Origin: Micromonospora matsumotoense | Lineage (GTDB): Bacteria > Actinomycetota > Actinomycetes > Mycobacteriales > Micromonosporaceae | DNA: 64,000 bases | Direction: 5' to 3' | Assembly: GCF_900091525.1 (NCBI RefSeq) | Contig: NZ_FMCU01000003.1 | Location: forward strand, 310,001 to 374,000 | Shown here: positions 28,162 to 36,549 of the stretch, one piece after another | Position numbering within the stretch: position 1 is the stretch's first letter | Layout of the letters: each line of letters opens with the position of its first letter | The notes under the pieces: model-generated | What the model saw: only the letters and a program-made list of their open reading frames with translations | Told to the model about the DNA's origin: nothing | The model's database searches: none | Made by a program: the position numbers and the translations under genes

Positions 28162-29276
28162 GGCCGCTCACCGTCGTAGACCCGGGGCACCCGGACCCCG
28201 CCGAACCGGGTGACGATCTCGTAGTTGATGGTGCCGACCGCCTCGGCCCAGTCGTCGGCGGTGGGCATGCCGTCGTCGCCGCTGCCGAAGAGGGTGGCCA
28301 CGTCACCGGCGGCCACCTCGTCGTCGCCGCAGTCGAGCACGAACTGGTCCATGCAGACCCGACCGGAGATGGTGCGGCGCTTCCCGCCGAGCTGCACCGG
28401 GCCGACGTTGGAGGCGTGCCGGGGCACCCCGTCGGCGTAGCCGAGCGGCACCACCGCGAGGTTCGCCTCCTCCTCGGTGGCGTACGTGTGGCCGTAGGAC
28501 ACGCCGGTGCCGGCGGGGACCCGCTTGGTGAGCATCACCCGGGCCCGCGCGGTCATCGCCCGACGCAGCCCGAACTGCTGACCGGCGACCGGCGACAGCC
28601 CGTACACGGCGATCCCGGGCCGGACCAGGTCGAAGTGGGTGTCGGGCCGGGTCAGGGTGGCCGCCGAGTTGGCCAGGTGCCGGTAGCGGGGGCGCAGCCC
28701 GGCCCGCTCGACCATGGCCAGCCCTTCGTGGAAGACCGCCAACTGCCGGTCGGTGGTGGGGTGGCCGGGCGAGTCGGCGTACACGAAGTGGCTCCACACG
28801 CCGACCACCTCGACCAGGCCGTCGGCCTGGGCCTTCGCGGCGGCCTCCAGCAGGGTCGGCCAGTCGGCGACGGTCGCCCCGCCGCGCGCCAGGCCGGTGT
28901 CGATCTTCAGGTGCAGCCGGGCCGGCCGGTCGGCGGCCCGGCCCGCCGCGACCATCTCGTCGAGCTGGGACAGGCTCGCGGCGGCCAGGTCCACCCCGGC
29001 CGCCACCCCCTCGTGCAGGGGCAGCCCCGGGTCGAGCAGCCAGGCCAGCACCGGCGCGGTGATTCCGGCCCGGCGCAGGGTCAACGCCTCGTCGAGGGTG
29101 CACACCCCCAGCCAGTCCGCCCCCGCGTCGAGCGCGGCCCGCGCCGACGGGACCATGCCGTGGCCGTACCCGTCGCCCTTCACCACCGCCATCAGCTCGG
29201 CGCTGGTCCCCGACCGGAGCCGGGCCACGTTTGCACGGATCGCGTCCAGATCGACGCGCACCTCGGCCTGCCACAT
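28158..29276 (-). CDS. alr: Alanine racemase
   Basis: A 372-residue PLP enzyme that converts L- to D-alanine for peptidoglycan. The PLP lysine is in MAVVKGDGYGHG (about residue 34), and RPGIAVYGLSP and the catalytic Tyr region GTGVSYGHTYAT are present. The C-terminal beta domain has ISGRVCMDQFVLD. ATG 29276 is the canonical start (MWQAEVRVDLDAIRANV). It begins about 70 bp after nnr and heads the alr-hydrolase-tsaE run. Confidence 0.98.
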   Translation of the reverse strand: MWQAEVRVDLDAIRANVARLRSGTSAELMAVVKGDGYGHGMVPSARAALDAGADWLGVCTLDEALTLRRAGITAPVLAWLLDPGLPLHEGVAAGVDLAAASLSQLDEMVAAGRAADRPARLHLKIDTGLARGGATVADWPTLLEAAAKAQADGLVEVVGVWSHFVYADSPGHPTTDRQLAVFHEGLAMVERAGLRPRYRHLANSAATLTRPDTHFDLVRPGIAVYGLSPVAGQQFGLRRAMTARARVMLTKRVPAGTGVSYGHTYATEEEANLAVVPLGYADGVPRHASNVGPVQLGGKRRTISGRVCMDQFVLDCGDDEVAAGDVATLFGSGDDGMPTADDWAEAVGTINYEIVTRFGGVRVPRVYDGERP

Positions 29277-29345
29277 GCGCCCAGCCTACTGGCGTCGGTG
29301 ATCACCGGCCGGTGGACGCCGACCCGGGCCGCCGACCCGGGCCGG

Positions 29346-30815
29346 TCAGAGCAGCGGAGCCACCACCGGGCGCAACGCGGCCACCACGTCCGGCGCGGTC
29401 ACCGGGCCGCCCCGGGCCGCCTCCCGCCCGGCCAGCCCGTGCAGGTACGCCGCGACGACCGCCGCCCGTTCCGGGGCCAGCCCGGCGGCGAGCAGCGCGC
29501 CGAGCAGCCCGGCCAGCACGTCCCCGGTCCCCCCGGTGGCCAGAGCGGGGCTCCCGGTCGGGTTGACGTACGCCCGGCCGTCCGGCGTGCCGACCACCGT
29601 GCGGTCCCCCTTGAGCAGCACCGTCGCGTTCATCCAGGCGGCCAGCCGCAGCGCGGCGGCGACCCGGTCGGCCCCCGGCTCCTCCCCGCACAGCCGGCGG
29701 AACTCCCGGTCGTGCGGGGTGACCACGATCGGGGCTTCCCGGTGCCGTAGCCGGTCGGCGAGCGAACCGTCCACCAGCAGGGTCAGCGCGTCGGCGTCGA
29801 GCACCACCGGCACCGGCGCGGCCAGCACCGCGCGCAGCTCCGCGCCGGCCTGGTCGTCGGTGCCCAGGCCGGAACCGCAGACCCAGGTCTGCACCCGGCC
29901 GGCCCCGGCGACCCGGTCGGTGGCGATCACCGACGGGTGCTGCCGGACCACCTCGCCCCGGGCGCCACCGGCGTACCGGACCAGGCCGGTGGGGCCGGCC
30001 AGCGCGCCACCCACCGAGAGCACCCCCGCCCCCGGGTAGGTCCGCGACCCGGTGGCCACCCCGACCACGCCCCGGCGGTACTTCTCCGAGGACGCCCCGG
30101 TGCGGGGCCACCAGTCGCGCACGTCCGACCATTCGGTCACCCACAGCGCGGGGGTGCCGCGCAGCCACGGCCCGAGCCCGATGTCGACCAGTTCGACCTG
30201 GCCGGCGAGCGGGGCCGCCGGGCCGACCACCAGGGCCGGCTTGAGCGCGCCGAACGCCACCGTCACGTCGGCCCGGACGGCGGCGGGCCGGCCGGACCCG
30301 CCCGTCGGCACGTCCCCGGTATCCACCGCCACCCCGCTGGGCACGTCCACCGCGACGACCGTGGCCCGGCCGCCGTCGCGTCCCCGCAGGGCGGGCAGCC
30401 CGGCGACGAGTTCGTCGGCGGCCTCCCGCAGACCGCCGCTGCCCCCGATCCCGACGATCCCGTCGAGCACCAGGTCGACGGTGCCGGGCGGGGTGTCGAC
30501 CAGCCGGCCACCGGCGGCACGCAGCGCCGCCAGTCCCCCGGCGTGCGCCCGCCCGGGGCTGGTCGGCAGCACGGCGACCTGCGCGCCGCGCCGGGCCAGC
30601 CGCTCGCCGGCGTACAGCGCGTCGCCGCCGTTGTCACCGGTGCCGACCAGCACCAGCACCCGCGCGCCGTAGACCCCGCCCCGGTCGGCGAGCAGCAGGG
30701 CGCAACGCCGGGCCAGCCCGGCCGCCGCCCGCTGCATCAGCGTCCCGGGCGCCACGGTGGCCATCAGGCCGGCCTCCGCCGCGCGTACGTCCGACACCCG
30801 CCACACCGGTTTCAT
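29346..30815 (-). CDS. nnr: Bifunctional NAD(P)H-hydrate epimerase/dehydratase
   Basis: A 489-residue repair enzyme. The N-terminal YjeF_N epimerase half has VLVGTGDNGGDALYAGE and LVLDGIVGIGGSGGLR; the C-terminal carbohydrate-kinase-like dehydratase half has VVTPHDREFRRLCGE, VLLKGDRTVVG and the catalytic GGTGDVLAGLLGALLAAG. Together they repair hydrated NADH and NADPH, using ADP or ATP for dehydration. Fusion of the two halves is usual in bacteria. ATG 30815 starts MKPVWRVSDVRAAE. It lies upstream of alr on the same strand. Confidence 0.95.
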   Translation of the reverse strand: MKPVWRVSDVRAAEAGLMATVAPGTLMQRAAAGLARRCALLLADRGGVYGARVLVLVGTGDNGGDALYAGERLARRGAQVAVLPTSPGRAHAGGLAALRAAGGRLVDTPPGTVDLVLDGIVGIGGSGGLREAADELVAGLPALRGRDGGRATVVAVDVPSGVAVDTGDVPTGGSGRPAAVRADVTVAFGALKPALVVGPAAPLAGQVELVDIGLGPWLRGTPALWVTEWSDVRDWWPRTGASSEKYRRGVVGVATGSRTYPGAGVLSVGGALAGPTGLVRYAGGARGEVVRQHPSVIATDRVAGAGRVQTWVCGSGLGTDDQAGAELRAVLAAPVPVVLDADALTLLVDGSLADRLRHREAPIVVTPHDREFRRLCGEEPGADRVAAALRLAAWMNATVLLKGDRTVVGTPDGRAYVNPTGSPALATGGTGDVLAGLLGALLAAGLAPERAAVVAAYLHGLAGREAARGGPVTAPDVVAALRPVVAPLL

Positions 30816-30903
30816 GCCGCCCCCGTCTTTCCTGCCGACAGAACGTCACCCTACCGGCGGCGGGGGCGGCAGATTAGCCATCGGCGTCACGGCCGGCAAG
30901 ACC

Positions 30904-30944
30904 TGTGGACAACCCGGGGGTACGACCGCCGCCCGTCGTCCACA
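30904..30944. promoter_or_regulatory. Pair of inverted DnaA-box-like sequences
   Basis: The minus strand at 30904-30912 reads TTGTCCACA, the preferred DnaA box of high-GC actinobacteria, and the plus strand at 30936-30944 reads TCGTCCACA (one change). They face each other 23 bp apart in the 214-bp divergent gap between nnr and the EspC-like gene. This is not an origin; it could be regulatory or coincidental. Confidence 0.4.
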
Positions 30945-31029
30945 GGGCCGACCCGGCCGCCGTCCGCGCCCCTAGCGTCGGTGCCACGTCGGCAGCGGGG
31001 GCCGGCGACGGGGGCACGGGAGGCAGCCG

Positions 31030-31326
31030 ATGACGAACGAGCCGGTGGAGGTCGACCTGTCGGTGCTGCGGGTGGCGGCCGGCGGGCTGGCCGACGAGGC
31101 GTACGCGCTGGCCCAGGGGTTGGCGGGTCGGCCCGGCCTGGTGCCGGCCGCGCCGGGTTGGCGGGCCGGCCCCGCCCTGGCCGGGCTGGAGTCGGCGGTG
31201 CACGCGTGGCACGGGGCGCTGGGCGTCCGGGTGGCGCAGGCGGGTGCGGCCCTGCGCGCCGCCGCCGAGGCGTACACGGTGGCCGACGACCGGGCAGCCG
31301 GGCGACTGGTCGGCCGACCCCGATGA
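31030..31326 (+). CDS. EspC-like/WXG-type small helical protein
   Basis: A 98-residue, all-alpha protein without a signal peptide. Features such as VDLSVLRVAAGGLADEAYALAQGL, a central GWRAGPALAGLESAVHAW (the Trp-containing turn) and AGAALRAAAEAYTVADDRAAGRL resemble EspC/WXG100-type substrates or chaperones of type VII secretion. The final YTVADDRAA resembles the Yxxx[DE] export signal. It overlaps the next gene by ATGA. No EccC, EccD or mycosin gene is in the window, so export is an inference. Confidence 0.7.
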   Translation: MTNEPVEVDLSVLRVAAGGLADEAYALAQGLAGRPGLVPAAPGWRAGPALAGLESAVHAWHGALGVRVAQAGAALRAAAEAYTVADDRAAGRLVGRPR

Positions 31327-33092
31327 TCGGGTACGCCCAACTCTGGTCCGCCTCACCGGGTGACTGGGACGCGGCGGGGGTGGCCTGGCGCGGGTTGGAC
31401 GCCCCGGTCGGGCGGCGGCGGGCCGGCCTGGCCGACCGGGCGGCGGCGTTGCGGGCGGGCTGGTCCGGCAGGGCGGCGACAGCGGCCGGTGGCCGGCTCG
31501 ACGGGCTCCGGTCGGAGTTGGCCACCATCCTGCCCGCGCTGGTCGAGATCGATCAGGTGCTGGCCGAGTTCGCCGGTCGGCTCCGGGTGGCGAAGGCCCG
31601 GCTCACCGAGGCGGTGGCGCTGGCCGACCGCACCGGCGTGGCGGTGGACCGGCACGGCGGGGTCCGGGCGGCACCCCTGCTCTGGCGCGGCCCCGAGGCG
31701 GGTGCGCTCCCGGTCGGGGTGGGTGCCCACCCTTCTCCGGCGGGCGGTGCCGTCGGTACCGACGCGGTCGACGCCCGTGGTCCTGCCCGAGACCCCCGCG
31801 CCGGTAGCGGCGCTGCCGGCAGCGGTGCAGGTGCCGGGGGCGGAAGCGGGGCGGCTGCCGCAGGTACAGGTGGTGGCGGGGCCGGTGGCGTGGGCGGCGG
31901 GGTGGGCTCGCCGGCGGCGGTGGGTCAGGTGGCGGCGGCGCTGCGGGAGGCGCTCGCGCTGGCCGACGCGGCCGACCGGGAGGCCGCCTCCCGGCTGGCC
32001 GAGCTGTCCGGGGCGGCCCGCACCGGCTGGGTCGAGCGGCCACCGCCGGGCCGACCGGCGGACGACGCCACCCCGGCGGTGGTCCGTGCCTGGTGGGCCG
32101 GCCTCACCCCGGCGCAGCGGCGCTGGCTGGTGCTCCACGAGCCGGCCCGGATCGGCCCGCGCGACGGGGTGCCGGCGGCGGCCCGGGACCAGGCGAACCG
32201 ACTGCTGTTGGCCGGCCACCGGGAGGCCCTGCTGGCGGCACGCCGTTCGACGGCGGGCGAGCGCGGTCGGCGGCGGATCGACCGCGCGTTGGCAGTCCTG
32301 GACGGGCTCGCCGGGCGGCTGGCCGCCACGTCGCCGCCCCGGGCGTACCTGCTCGGGCTCGACCCGCGCGGTGACGGCCGGGCGATCGTCGCGCTGGGCA
32401 ACCCGGACCGGGCCGGCCGGGTGCTGACCTACGTGCCGGGGATGACCAGCGACCTCGCCGACGTCCCCGGTGAGCTGAGCCGGGCCGCCCGGGTGCAGGC
32501 CAGGTGCACCGCCCTCGCCCCGGGTGCGGAGACGGCGGCGGTGCTCTGGCTGGATTACGACGCCCCCGACTTCCTGCCCGAGGCGTCCTCGCCGGCCCAG
32601 GCCCGGGACGCCGGGCCGGCGCTGCACCGCTTCCAGGAGGGGCTGCGCGCCACCCACGACGGGCCGACGGCCCGGCAGACCGTGCTGGGGCACAGCTACG
32701 GCTCGCTGGTGGTGGGCAGCGCCGCCCGCGACCACGGGTTGGCCGCCGACGCGCTGGCCTTCGTCGGCTCACCCGGCGTCGGGGTGGACCGGGCCGGTGC
32801 GCTCGGCCTGCCACCGGAGCGGGTCTGGTCGAGCACCGCCGGTGACGACGTGATCAGGCTGGTCGAGCCGCCCCGCGACCTGGCCGGCCGGGCGGTGCTG
32901 GCCGCCTCGCCGCTGGCCAGCGCCGCCTGGCTGCTCCGCCCGGACGACCACCAGCTGTGGTTCGGGCACGACCCGAGCGATCCGGGGTTCGGCGGCCGGA
33001 CCTTCCCCAGCGGCCGGTACGGCCACACCGGCTACTGGGAGCCCGGCAACCCGGCCCTGGACGGGATGGCCCGGATCGTGCTCGGCCAATGA
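31323..33092 (+). CDS. DUF1023 alpha/beta hydrolase with helical N-terminal domain
   Basis: A 589-residue protein. The first ~130 residues are helical and WXG-like (WSASPGDWDAAGVAWRGLDAP, GWSGRAATAAGGRLDGLRSELATILPALVEI). A low-complexity Gly/Ala/Val stretch (about residues 140-200) and a second helical part follow, then the DUF1023 hydrolase (about 320-589) with YVPGMTSDLADVPGELSRA, LDYDAPDFLPEA, the nucleophile elbow VLGHSYGSLVVG and a late acidic/His region (DDHQLWFGHD). Neither a signal peptide nor a membrane segment is seen. Paired by a 4-nt overlap with the EspC-like gene, it may be a type VII-linked effector or enzyme; the substrate is unknown. Confidence 0.85.
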   Translation: MIGYAQLWSASPGDWDAAGVAWRGLDAPVGRRRAGLADRAAALRAGWSGRAATAAGGRLDGLRSELATILPALVEIDQVLAEFAGRLRVAKARLTEAVALADRTGVAVDRHGGVRAAPLLWRGPEAGALPVGVGAHPSPAGGAVGTDAVDARGPARDPRAGSGAAGSGAGAGGGSGAAAAGTGGGGAGGVGGGVGSPAAVGQVAAALREALALADAADREAASRLAELSGAARTGWVERPPPGRPADDATPAVVRAWWAGLTPAQRRWLVLHEPARIGPRDGVPAAARDQANRLLLAGHREALLAARRSTAGERGRRRIDRALAVLDGLAGRLAATSPPRAYLLGLDPRGDGRAIVALGNPDRAGRVLTYVPGMTSDLADVPGELSRAARVQARCTALAPGAETAAVLWLDYDAPDFLPEASSPAQARDAGPALHRFQEGLRATHDGPTARQTVLGHSYGSLVVGSAARDHGLAADALAFVGSPGVGVDRAGALGLPPERVWSSTAGDDVIRLVEPPRDLAGRAVLAASPLASAAWLLRPDDHQLWFGHDPSDPGFGGRTFPSGRYGHTGYWEPGNPALDGMARIVLGQ

Positions 33093-33121
33093 CCGGACCG
33101 CCGTCGGTGGCGCGGGGTCAC

Positions 33122-35035
33122 CTACTCGACGGTGACCGACTTCGCCAGGTTGCGCGGCTGGTCGACGTCGTGCCCCCGGGCGGCGGCGATCTCGGCGGCG
33201 AACACCTGCAACGGCACGGTGGTGACCAGCGGGGCGAGCAGGGTCGGCGTACGCGGCACATAGATCAGGTGGTCGGCATAGCGGACCACCGCCTCGTCGC
33301 CCTCCTCGGCGATCACGATGGTCCGGGCACCCCGGGCCCGGACCTCCTGGATGTTGGAGACGACCTTGTCGTGCAACATGCCCCGGCCGACCGGCGACGG
33401 CACCACGCAGATCACCGGGGTGCCCTGGTCGATCAGCGCGATCGGGCCGTGCTTCAACTCCCCGGCGGCGAACCCCTCGGCGTGCATGTACGCCAACTCC
33501 TTGAGCTTGAGCGCGCCCTCCAGGGCCACCGGGTAGCCGACGTGCCGGCCGATGAAGAGCACGGTCGGCTCGGACTTCAGCTCCCGGGCCAGCTCGCGCA
33601 CCGGCTCGATCCGGTCCAGCAACTCCCGCAGCTTGTCCGGCATCTCCTGGAGCTGACTCACCACCGCACCGACCTCGTCGGCGAACTTGATCCCGCGTAC
33701 CTGGGCCAGGTGCAGGCCGATCAGGTAGCAGGCGACCAGTTGGGTGAGGAACGCCTTGGTCGAGGCGACCGCGATCTCGGGGCCACCGTGGGTGTAGAGC
33801 ACCGCGTCGGACTCGCGCGGGATGGTGGAGCCGTTGGTGTTGCAGATGGCCAGCACCCGGGCCTTCTGCTCCTTGGCGTGCCGCAACGCCATCAGGGTGT
33901 CCATCGTCTCGCCGGACTGCGAGATCACCACGATCAGGGTGGACCGGTCGAGCACCGGATCACGGTAGCGGAACTCACTGGCCAGCTCCACCTCGCACGG
34001 GATCCGGGTCCAGTGCTCGATCGCGTACTTGGCGACCATGCCCGAGTGGTACGCGGTGCCGCAGGCGACGATGAAGATCTTGTCGACGTCGCGCAGGTCC
34101 TGGTCGCTGAGGCGGACCTCGTCGAGGGCGATCTCCCCGGCCTCGGTGAGCCGGCCGAGCAGGGTGTCCGCGATGGCCTGCGGCTGCTCCTCGATCTCCT
34201 TGAGCATGAACCAGTCGTAGCCACCCTTCTCGGCGGCCGAGGAGTCCCAGTCGATGTGGAAGTCCTTGCCGGTGGCCGGCTGACCGTCGAAGTCGGTGAT
34301 CTCGATGCTGTCGGCGGTGATCAGGACGAGTTGGTCCTGACCCAGCTCGACCGCCTCGCGGGTGTGCTCGATGAACGCCGCCACGTCACTGGCCAGGTAG
34401 TTCTCCCCGTCGCCCCGGCCGACCACCAGGGGCGAGTTGCGCCGGGCGCCGACCACCGCACCGGGGACGGCCGCGTCGACCGCGAGCAGGGTGAACGCGC
34501 CCTCCAACCGCCGGCACACCACCCGCATCGCGGCGGCGAGCAGTTGCGGGCTGTCGGTCCCGCCGGCTGCCCGCAGCTCGGTGAGCGCGTGGGAGAGCAG
34601 GTGGGCGGCACACTCGGTGTCGGTGTCGCTGGTGAACTGGACGCCATCGTCCTCCAGCTCGGCGCGGAGCTTGGCGAAGTTCTCGATGATGCCGTTGTGG
34701 ATCACGGCGACCCTGCCGTCGGGGGCCAGGTGCGGGTGGGCGTTACGGTCGGTCGGACCGCCGTGGGTGGCCCACCGGGTGTGGCCGATGCCGGTGGTGC
34801 CGTCGCCGATACCGACGGGGCTGGCGGCGCAGTCGTCCGGGTTGTTGGCGGCCCGCTCCGAGAGGACCTTCTCCAGGTTGGCCAGCTTGCCGGCCTTCTT
34901 CTCGGTGAGCAGCTCGTCATCGCAGACGATCGCGACCCCGGCCGAGTCGTAGCCCCGGTATTCCAGCCGCCGCAATCCGTCGAGCACGATGCCGAGCGCC
35001 GGGCGCGCGCCGGCGTAACCCACGATTCCACACAT
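33122..35035 (-). CDS. glmS: Glutamine-fructose-6-phosphate aminotransferase (isomerising)
   Basis: A 637-residue enzyme that makes glucosamine-6-phosphate from fructose-6-phosphate and glutamine, the first step to UDP-GlcNAc. The N-terminal glutaminase begins MCGIVGYAG (the nucleophile Cys follows the Met) with LRRLEYRGYDSAGVA and GHTRWATHG. Two SIS domains follow (ISQSGETMDTLMAL and the second at about residues 480-600), ending DQPRNLAKSVTVE. ATG 35035 places the Cys at position 2, as the chemistry requires; longer frames are ruled out. No glmS ribozyme was recognised in the short leader. glmM, the next enzyme of the pathway, is 3 kb away. Confidence 0.98.
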   Translation of the reverse strand: MCGIVGYAGARPALGIVLDGLRRLEYRGYDSAGVAIVCDDELLTEKKAGKLANLEKVLSERAANNPDDCAASPVGIGDGTTGIGHTRWATHGGPTDRNAHPHLAPDGRVAVIHNGIIENFAKLRAELEDDGVQFTSDTDTECAAHLLSHALTELRAAGGTDSPQLLAAAMRVVCRRLEGAFTLLAVDAAVPGAVVGARRNSPLVVGRGDGENYLASDVAAFIEHTREAVELGQDQLVLITADSIEITDFDGQPATGKDFHIDWDSSAAEKGGYDWFMLKEIEEQPQAIADTLLGRLTEAGEIALDEVRLSDQDLRDVDKIFIVACGTAYHSGMVAKYAIEHWTRIPCEVELASEFRYRDPVLDRSTLIVVISQSGETMDTLMALRHAKEQKARVLAICNTNGSTIPRESDAVLYTHGGPEIAVASTKAFLTQLVACYLIGLHLAQVRGIKFADEVGAVVSQLQEMPDKLRELLDRIEPVRELARELKSEPTVLFIGRHVGYPVALEGALKLKELAYMHAEGFAAGELKHGPIALIDQGTPVICVVPSPVGRGMLHDKVVSNIQEVRARGARTIVIAEEGDEAVVRYADHLIYVPRTPTLLAPLVTTVPLQVFAAEIAAARGHDVDQPRNLAKSVTVE

Positions 35036-35265
35036 GGCTTGCAGCCTAACCCAGCTTCGCTCACCTCGCGTGCGCGGAAGTCGGGTAAACAATCACCGAA
35101 TTTGAGCGATCGGTCGGTGACGGGCGGCAATCGGACGACCGGCCGGCCCATCCGACCGCACGGGGTTGCGAGAGGTCCGGCAGTACGACAGTCTCTCGGC
35201 GACCCTGGAACGTCCCTGGGACGGCCCGCTCGCCCCCTTCCTCCTCTTCCGTCCCCGGAGCGACC

Positions 35266-36423
35266 ATGTCCGACGCGCCACCTCCCAGCGATCCCCCATC
35301 TCCGCCCAGCGACCCGACCCCGCCGGCGTCCAGCGACCCGTCTCCCCCGCCCAGCGGGCCGGACGTCCCGGCCTCCGCCGGTGGTCAGGTCCCCGCCGGT
35401 GGTCAGGCCCCCGCGCCGCCGGGCGGTGCCGGCGTGGACCCGACGGCCGACCCGAAGCCCGGCCCGTCCCCCTGGACCCCGCCCGACCCGTTCGCGGTCC
35501 CGCAGCCCTGGGCCGCCCCCGACCCGTGGCCCGGCAGTCCGACGACCGGCGGCCCGCCCGCCGGCACGGCCGGCCCGGTCTCCCCCGGCCCGCCGAGCGA
35601 CCCCGCCGGCCAGCCCGCGCCCACCGGCTGGCCCGGCCCGACGCCGGGACCCACCGGCTGGCCCGGCCCGATCGCGGGGCCCACCGGCTGGCCCGGTCCG
35701 ATCGCGGGGCCCGCCGGCTGGCCCGGTGCCGCCTCTGGACCCGGCGGTTGGCCCGGTGGGGTTCCCGGGATGCCCGGCGGCCCGCCCGCCGGTTGGCCCG
35801 GCACGGCACCGGGAATGCCCGGCGGTCCGCCCGGTCACGGTTGGCCGCCCCCGGGCTACCCGCCGCCGTTCGCCCACCCCGGGTATCCGCCGTCGGGCGC
35901 ACGCAGCTCCACCGGCACCGGTCAGGTGGTGGGGATCGTGATCGCCGTGGTCGTGGTGCTCGTCCTCGGCTTCTGCGCCTGCGTCTGCGGGGGCAGCACC
36001 CTGCTGGGTGACATCGCACCGGACTCGGCGACCGAGGACCCCTACGACCGCGGCTACTACGACGACGACCCCGAGCCCAGTTGGAGCCCGCCACAGCCGT
36101 TCCAGCCGTCCGCGCCCGCCACCAGGCCGGCGGACGGTCCGGGCCGGTACGCCGTGACGTACGAGGTGACCGGCACCGGGCCGGTGGACCTCCAGTTCTA
36201 CGACGGTGACGGCTACTTCATCCAGCAGGAGAAGGCGCGGCTGCCGTGGCGGATGGAGCTGCGCACCGACGACCCGGACCGGGTGCTGGTCAGCGCCGCC
36301 CGCGCCGATGACAACGAGGGCGGGTTCCGGTGCGCCACCACGGTCGCCGGCCGACCCCGGGTGACCGACGCGGTGGGTCCGGACGGCTGGCGGGTGCAGT
36401 GCCACGCCAGACCGATCCGCTGA
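35266..36423 (+). CDS. Pro-rich membrane protein with MmpS-like C-terminal domain
   Basis: A 385-residue protein in three parts: an intracellular Pro/Gly/Trp-rich region (1-210) that includes five 10-residue GWPGP repeats; one membrane segment (VVGIVIAVVVVLVLGFCACVCGG); and an outer domain of about 95 residues (YAVTYEVTGTGPVDLQFYDGDGYFIQQEKARLPW...) resembling the MmpS family. MmpS proteins accompany MmpL transporters, but no mmpL is in the window. Long cytoplasmic Pro-rich tracts are common in actinomycete envelope proteins. Start ATG 35266 lies about 230 bp from the divergent glmS. The function is not known. Confidence 0.75.
   Translation: MSDAPPPSDPPSPPSDPTPPASSDPSPPPSGPDVPASAGGQVPAGGQAPAPPGGAGVDPTADPKPGPSPWTPPDPFAVPQPWAAPDPWPGSPTTGGPPAGTAGPVSPGPPSDPAGQPAPTGWPGPTPGPTGWPGPIAGPTGWPGPIAGPAGWPGAASGPGGWPGGVPGMPGGPPAGWPGTAPGMPGGPPGHGWPPPGYPPPFAHPGYPPSGARSSTGTGQVVGIVIAVVVVLVLGFCACVCGGSTLLGDIAPDSATEDPYDRGYYDDDPEPSWSPPQPFQPSAPATRPADGPGRYAVTYEVTGTGPVDLQFYDGDGYFIQQEKARLPWRMELRTDDPDRVLVSAARADDNEGGFRCATTVAGRPRVTDAVGPDGWRVQCHARPIR
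35621..35770 (+). repeat. Five in-frame 30-bp repeats (GWPGP decapeptides)
   Basis: Units begin at 35621, 35651, 35681, 35711 and 35741. The second and third are nearly identical and the outer ones diverge, indicating recent internal duplication. Each encodes a PTGWPGP-type decapeptide, so slippage would preserve the frame. Confidence 0.9.
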
Positions 36424-36549
36424 CCGGTCACTGCGCGCGGCGCACCGGCCGGCAACCGGCCTGTGCCCTGCCGGTCGACCACGAACCGGGGTGGCACACG
36501 CGGCCACGAGCTGGTGGCAGGGGCGGTCCCGGGCCGTAGGCTGACAGGC

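Noticed and set aside
30904..30944. A replication origin based on the two DnaA-like boxes
   Set aside because: Only two boxes occur and there is no dnaA, dnaN or AT-rich unwinding region nearby.
29937..31322. In-frame upstream extension of the DUF1023 hydrolase gene by several hundred codons
   Set aside because: The extension crosses the nnr gene antisense and the EspC-like gene in another frame; the ATGA overlap start at 31323 explains the gene.
35036..35265. A glmS ribozyme or riboswitch upstream of glmS
   Set aside because: The leader before the ATG is short and lacks the conserved ribozyme core; such ribozymes are also mainly known from Firmicutes.
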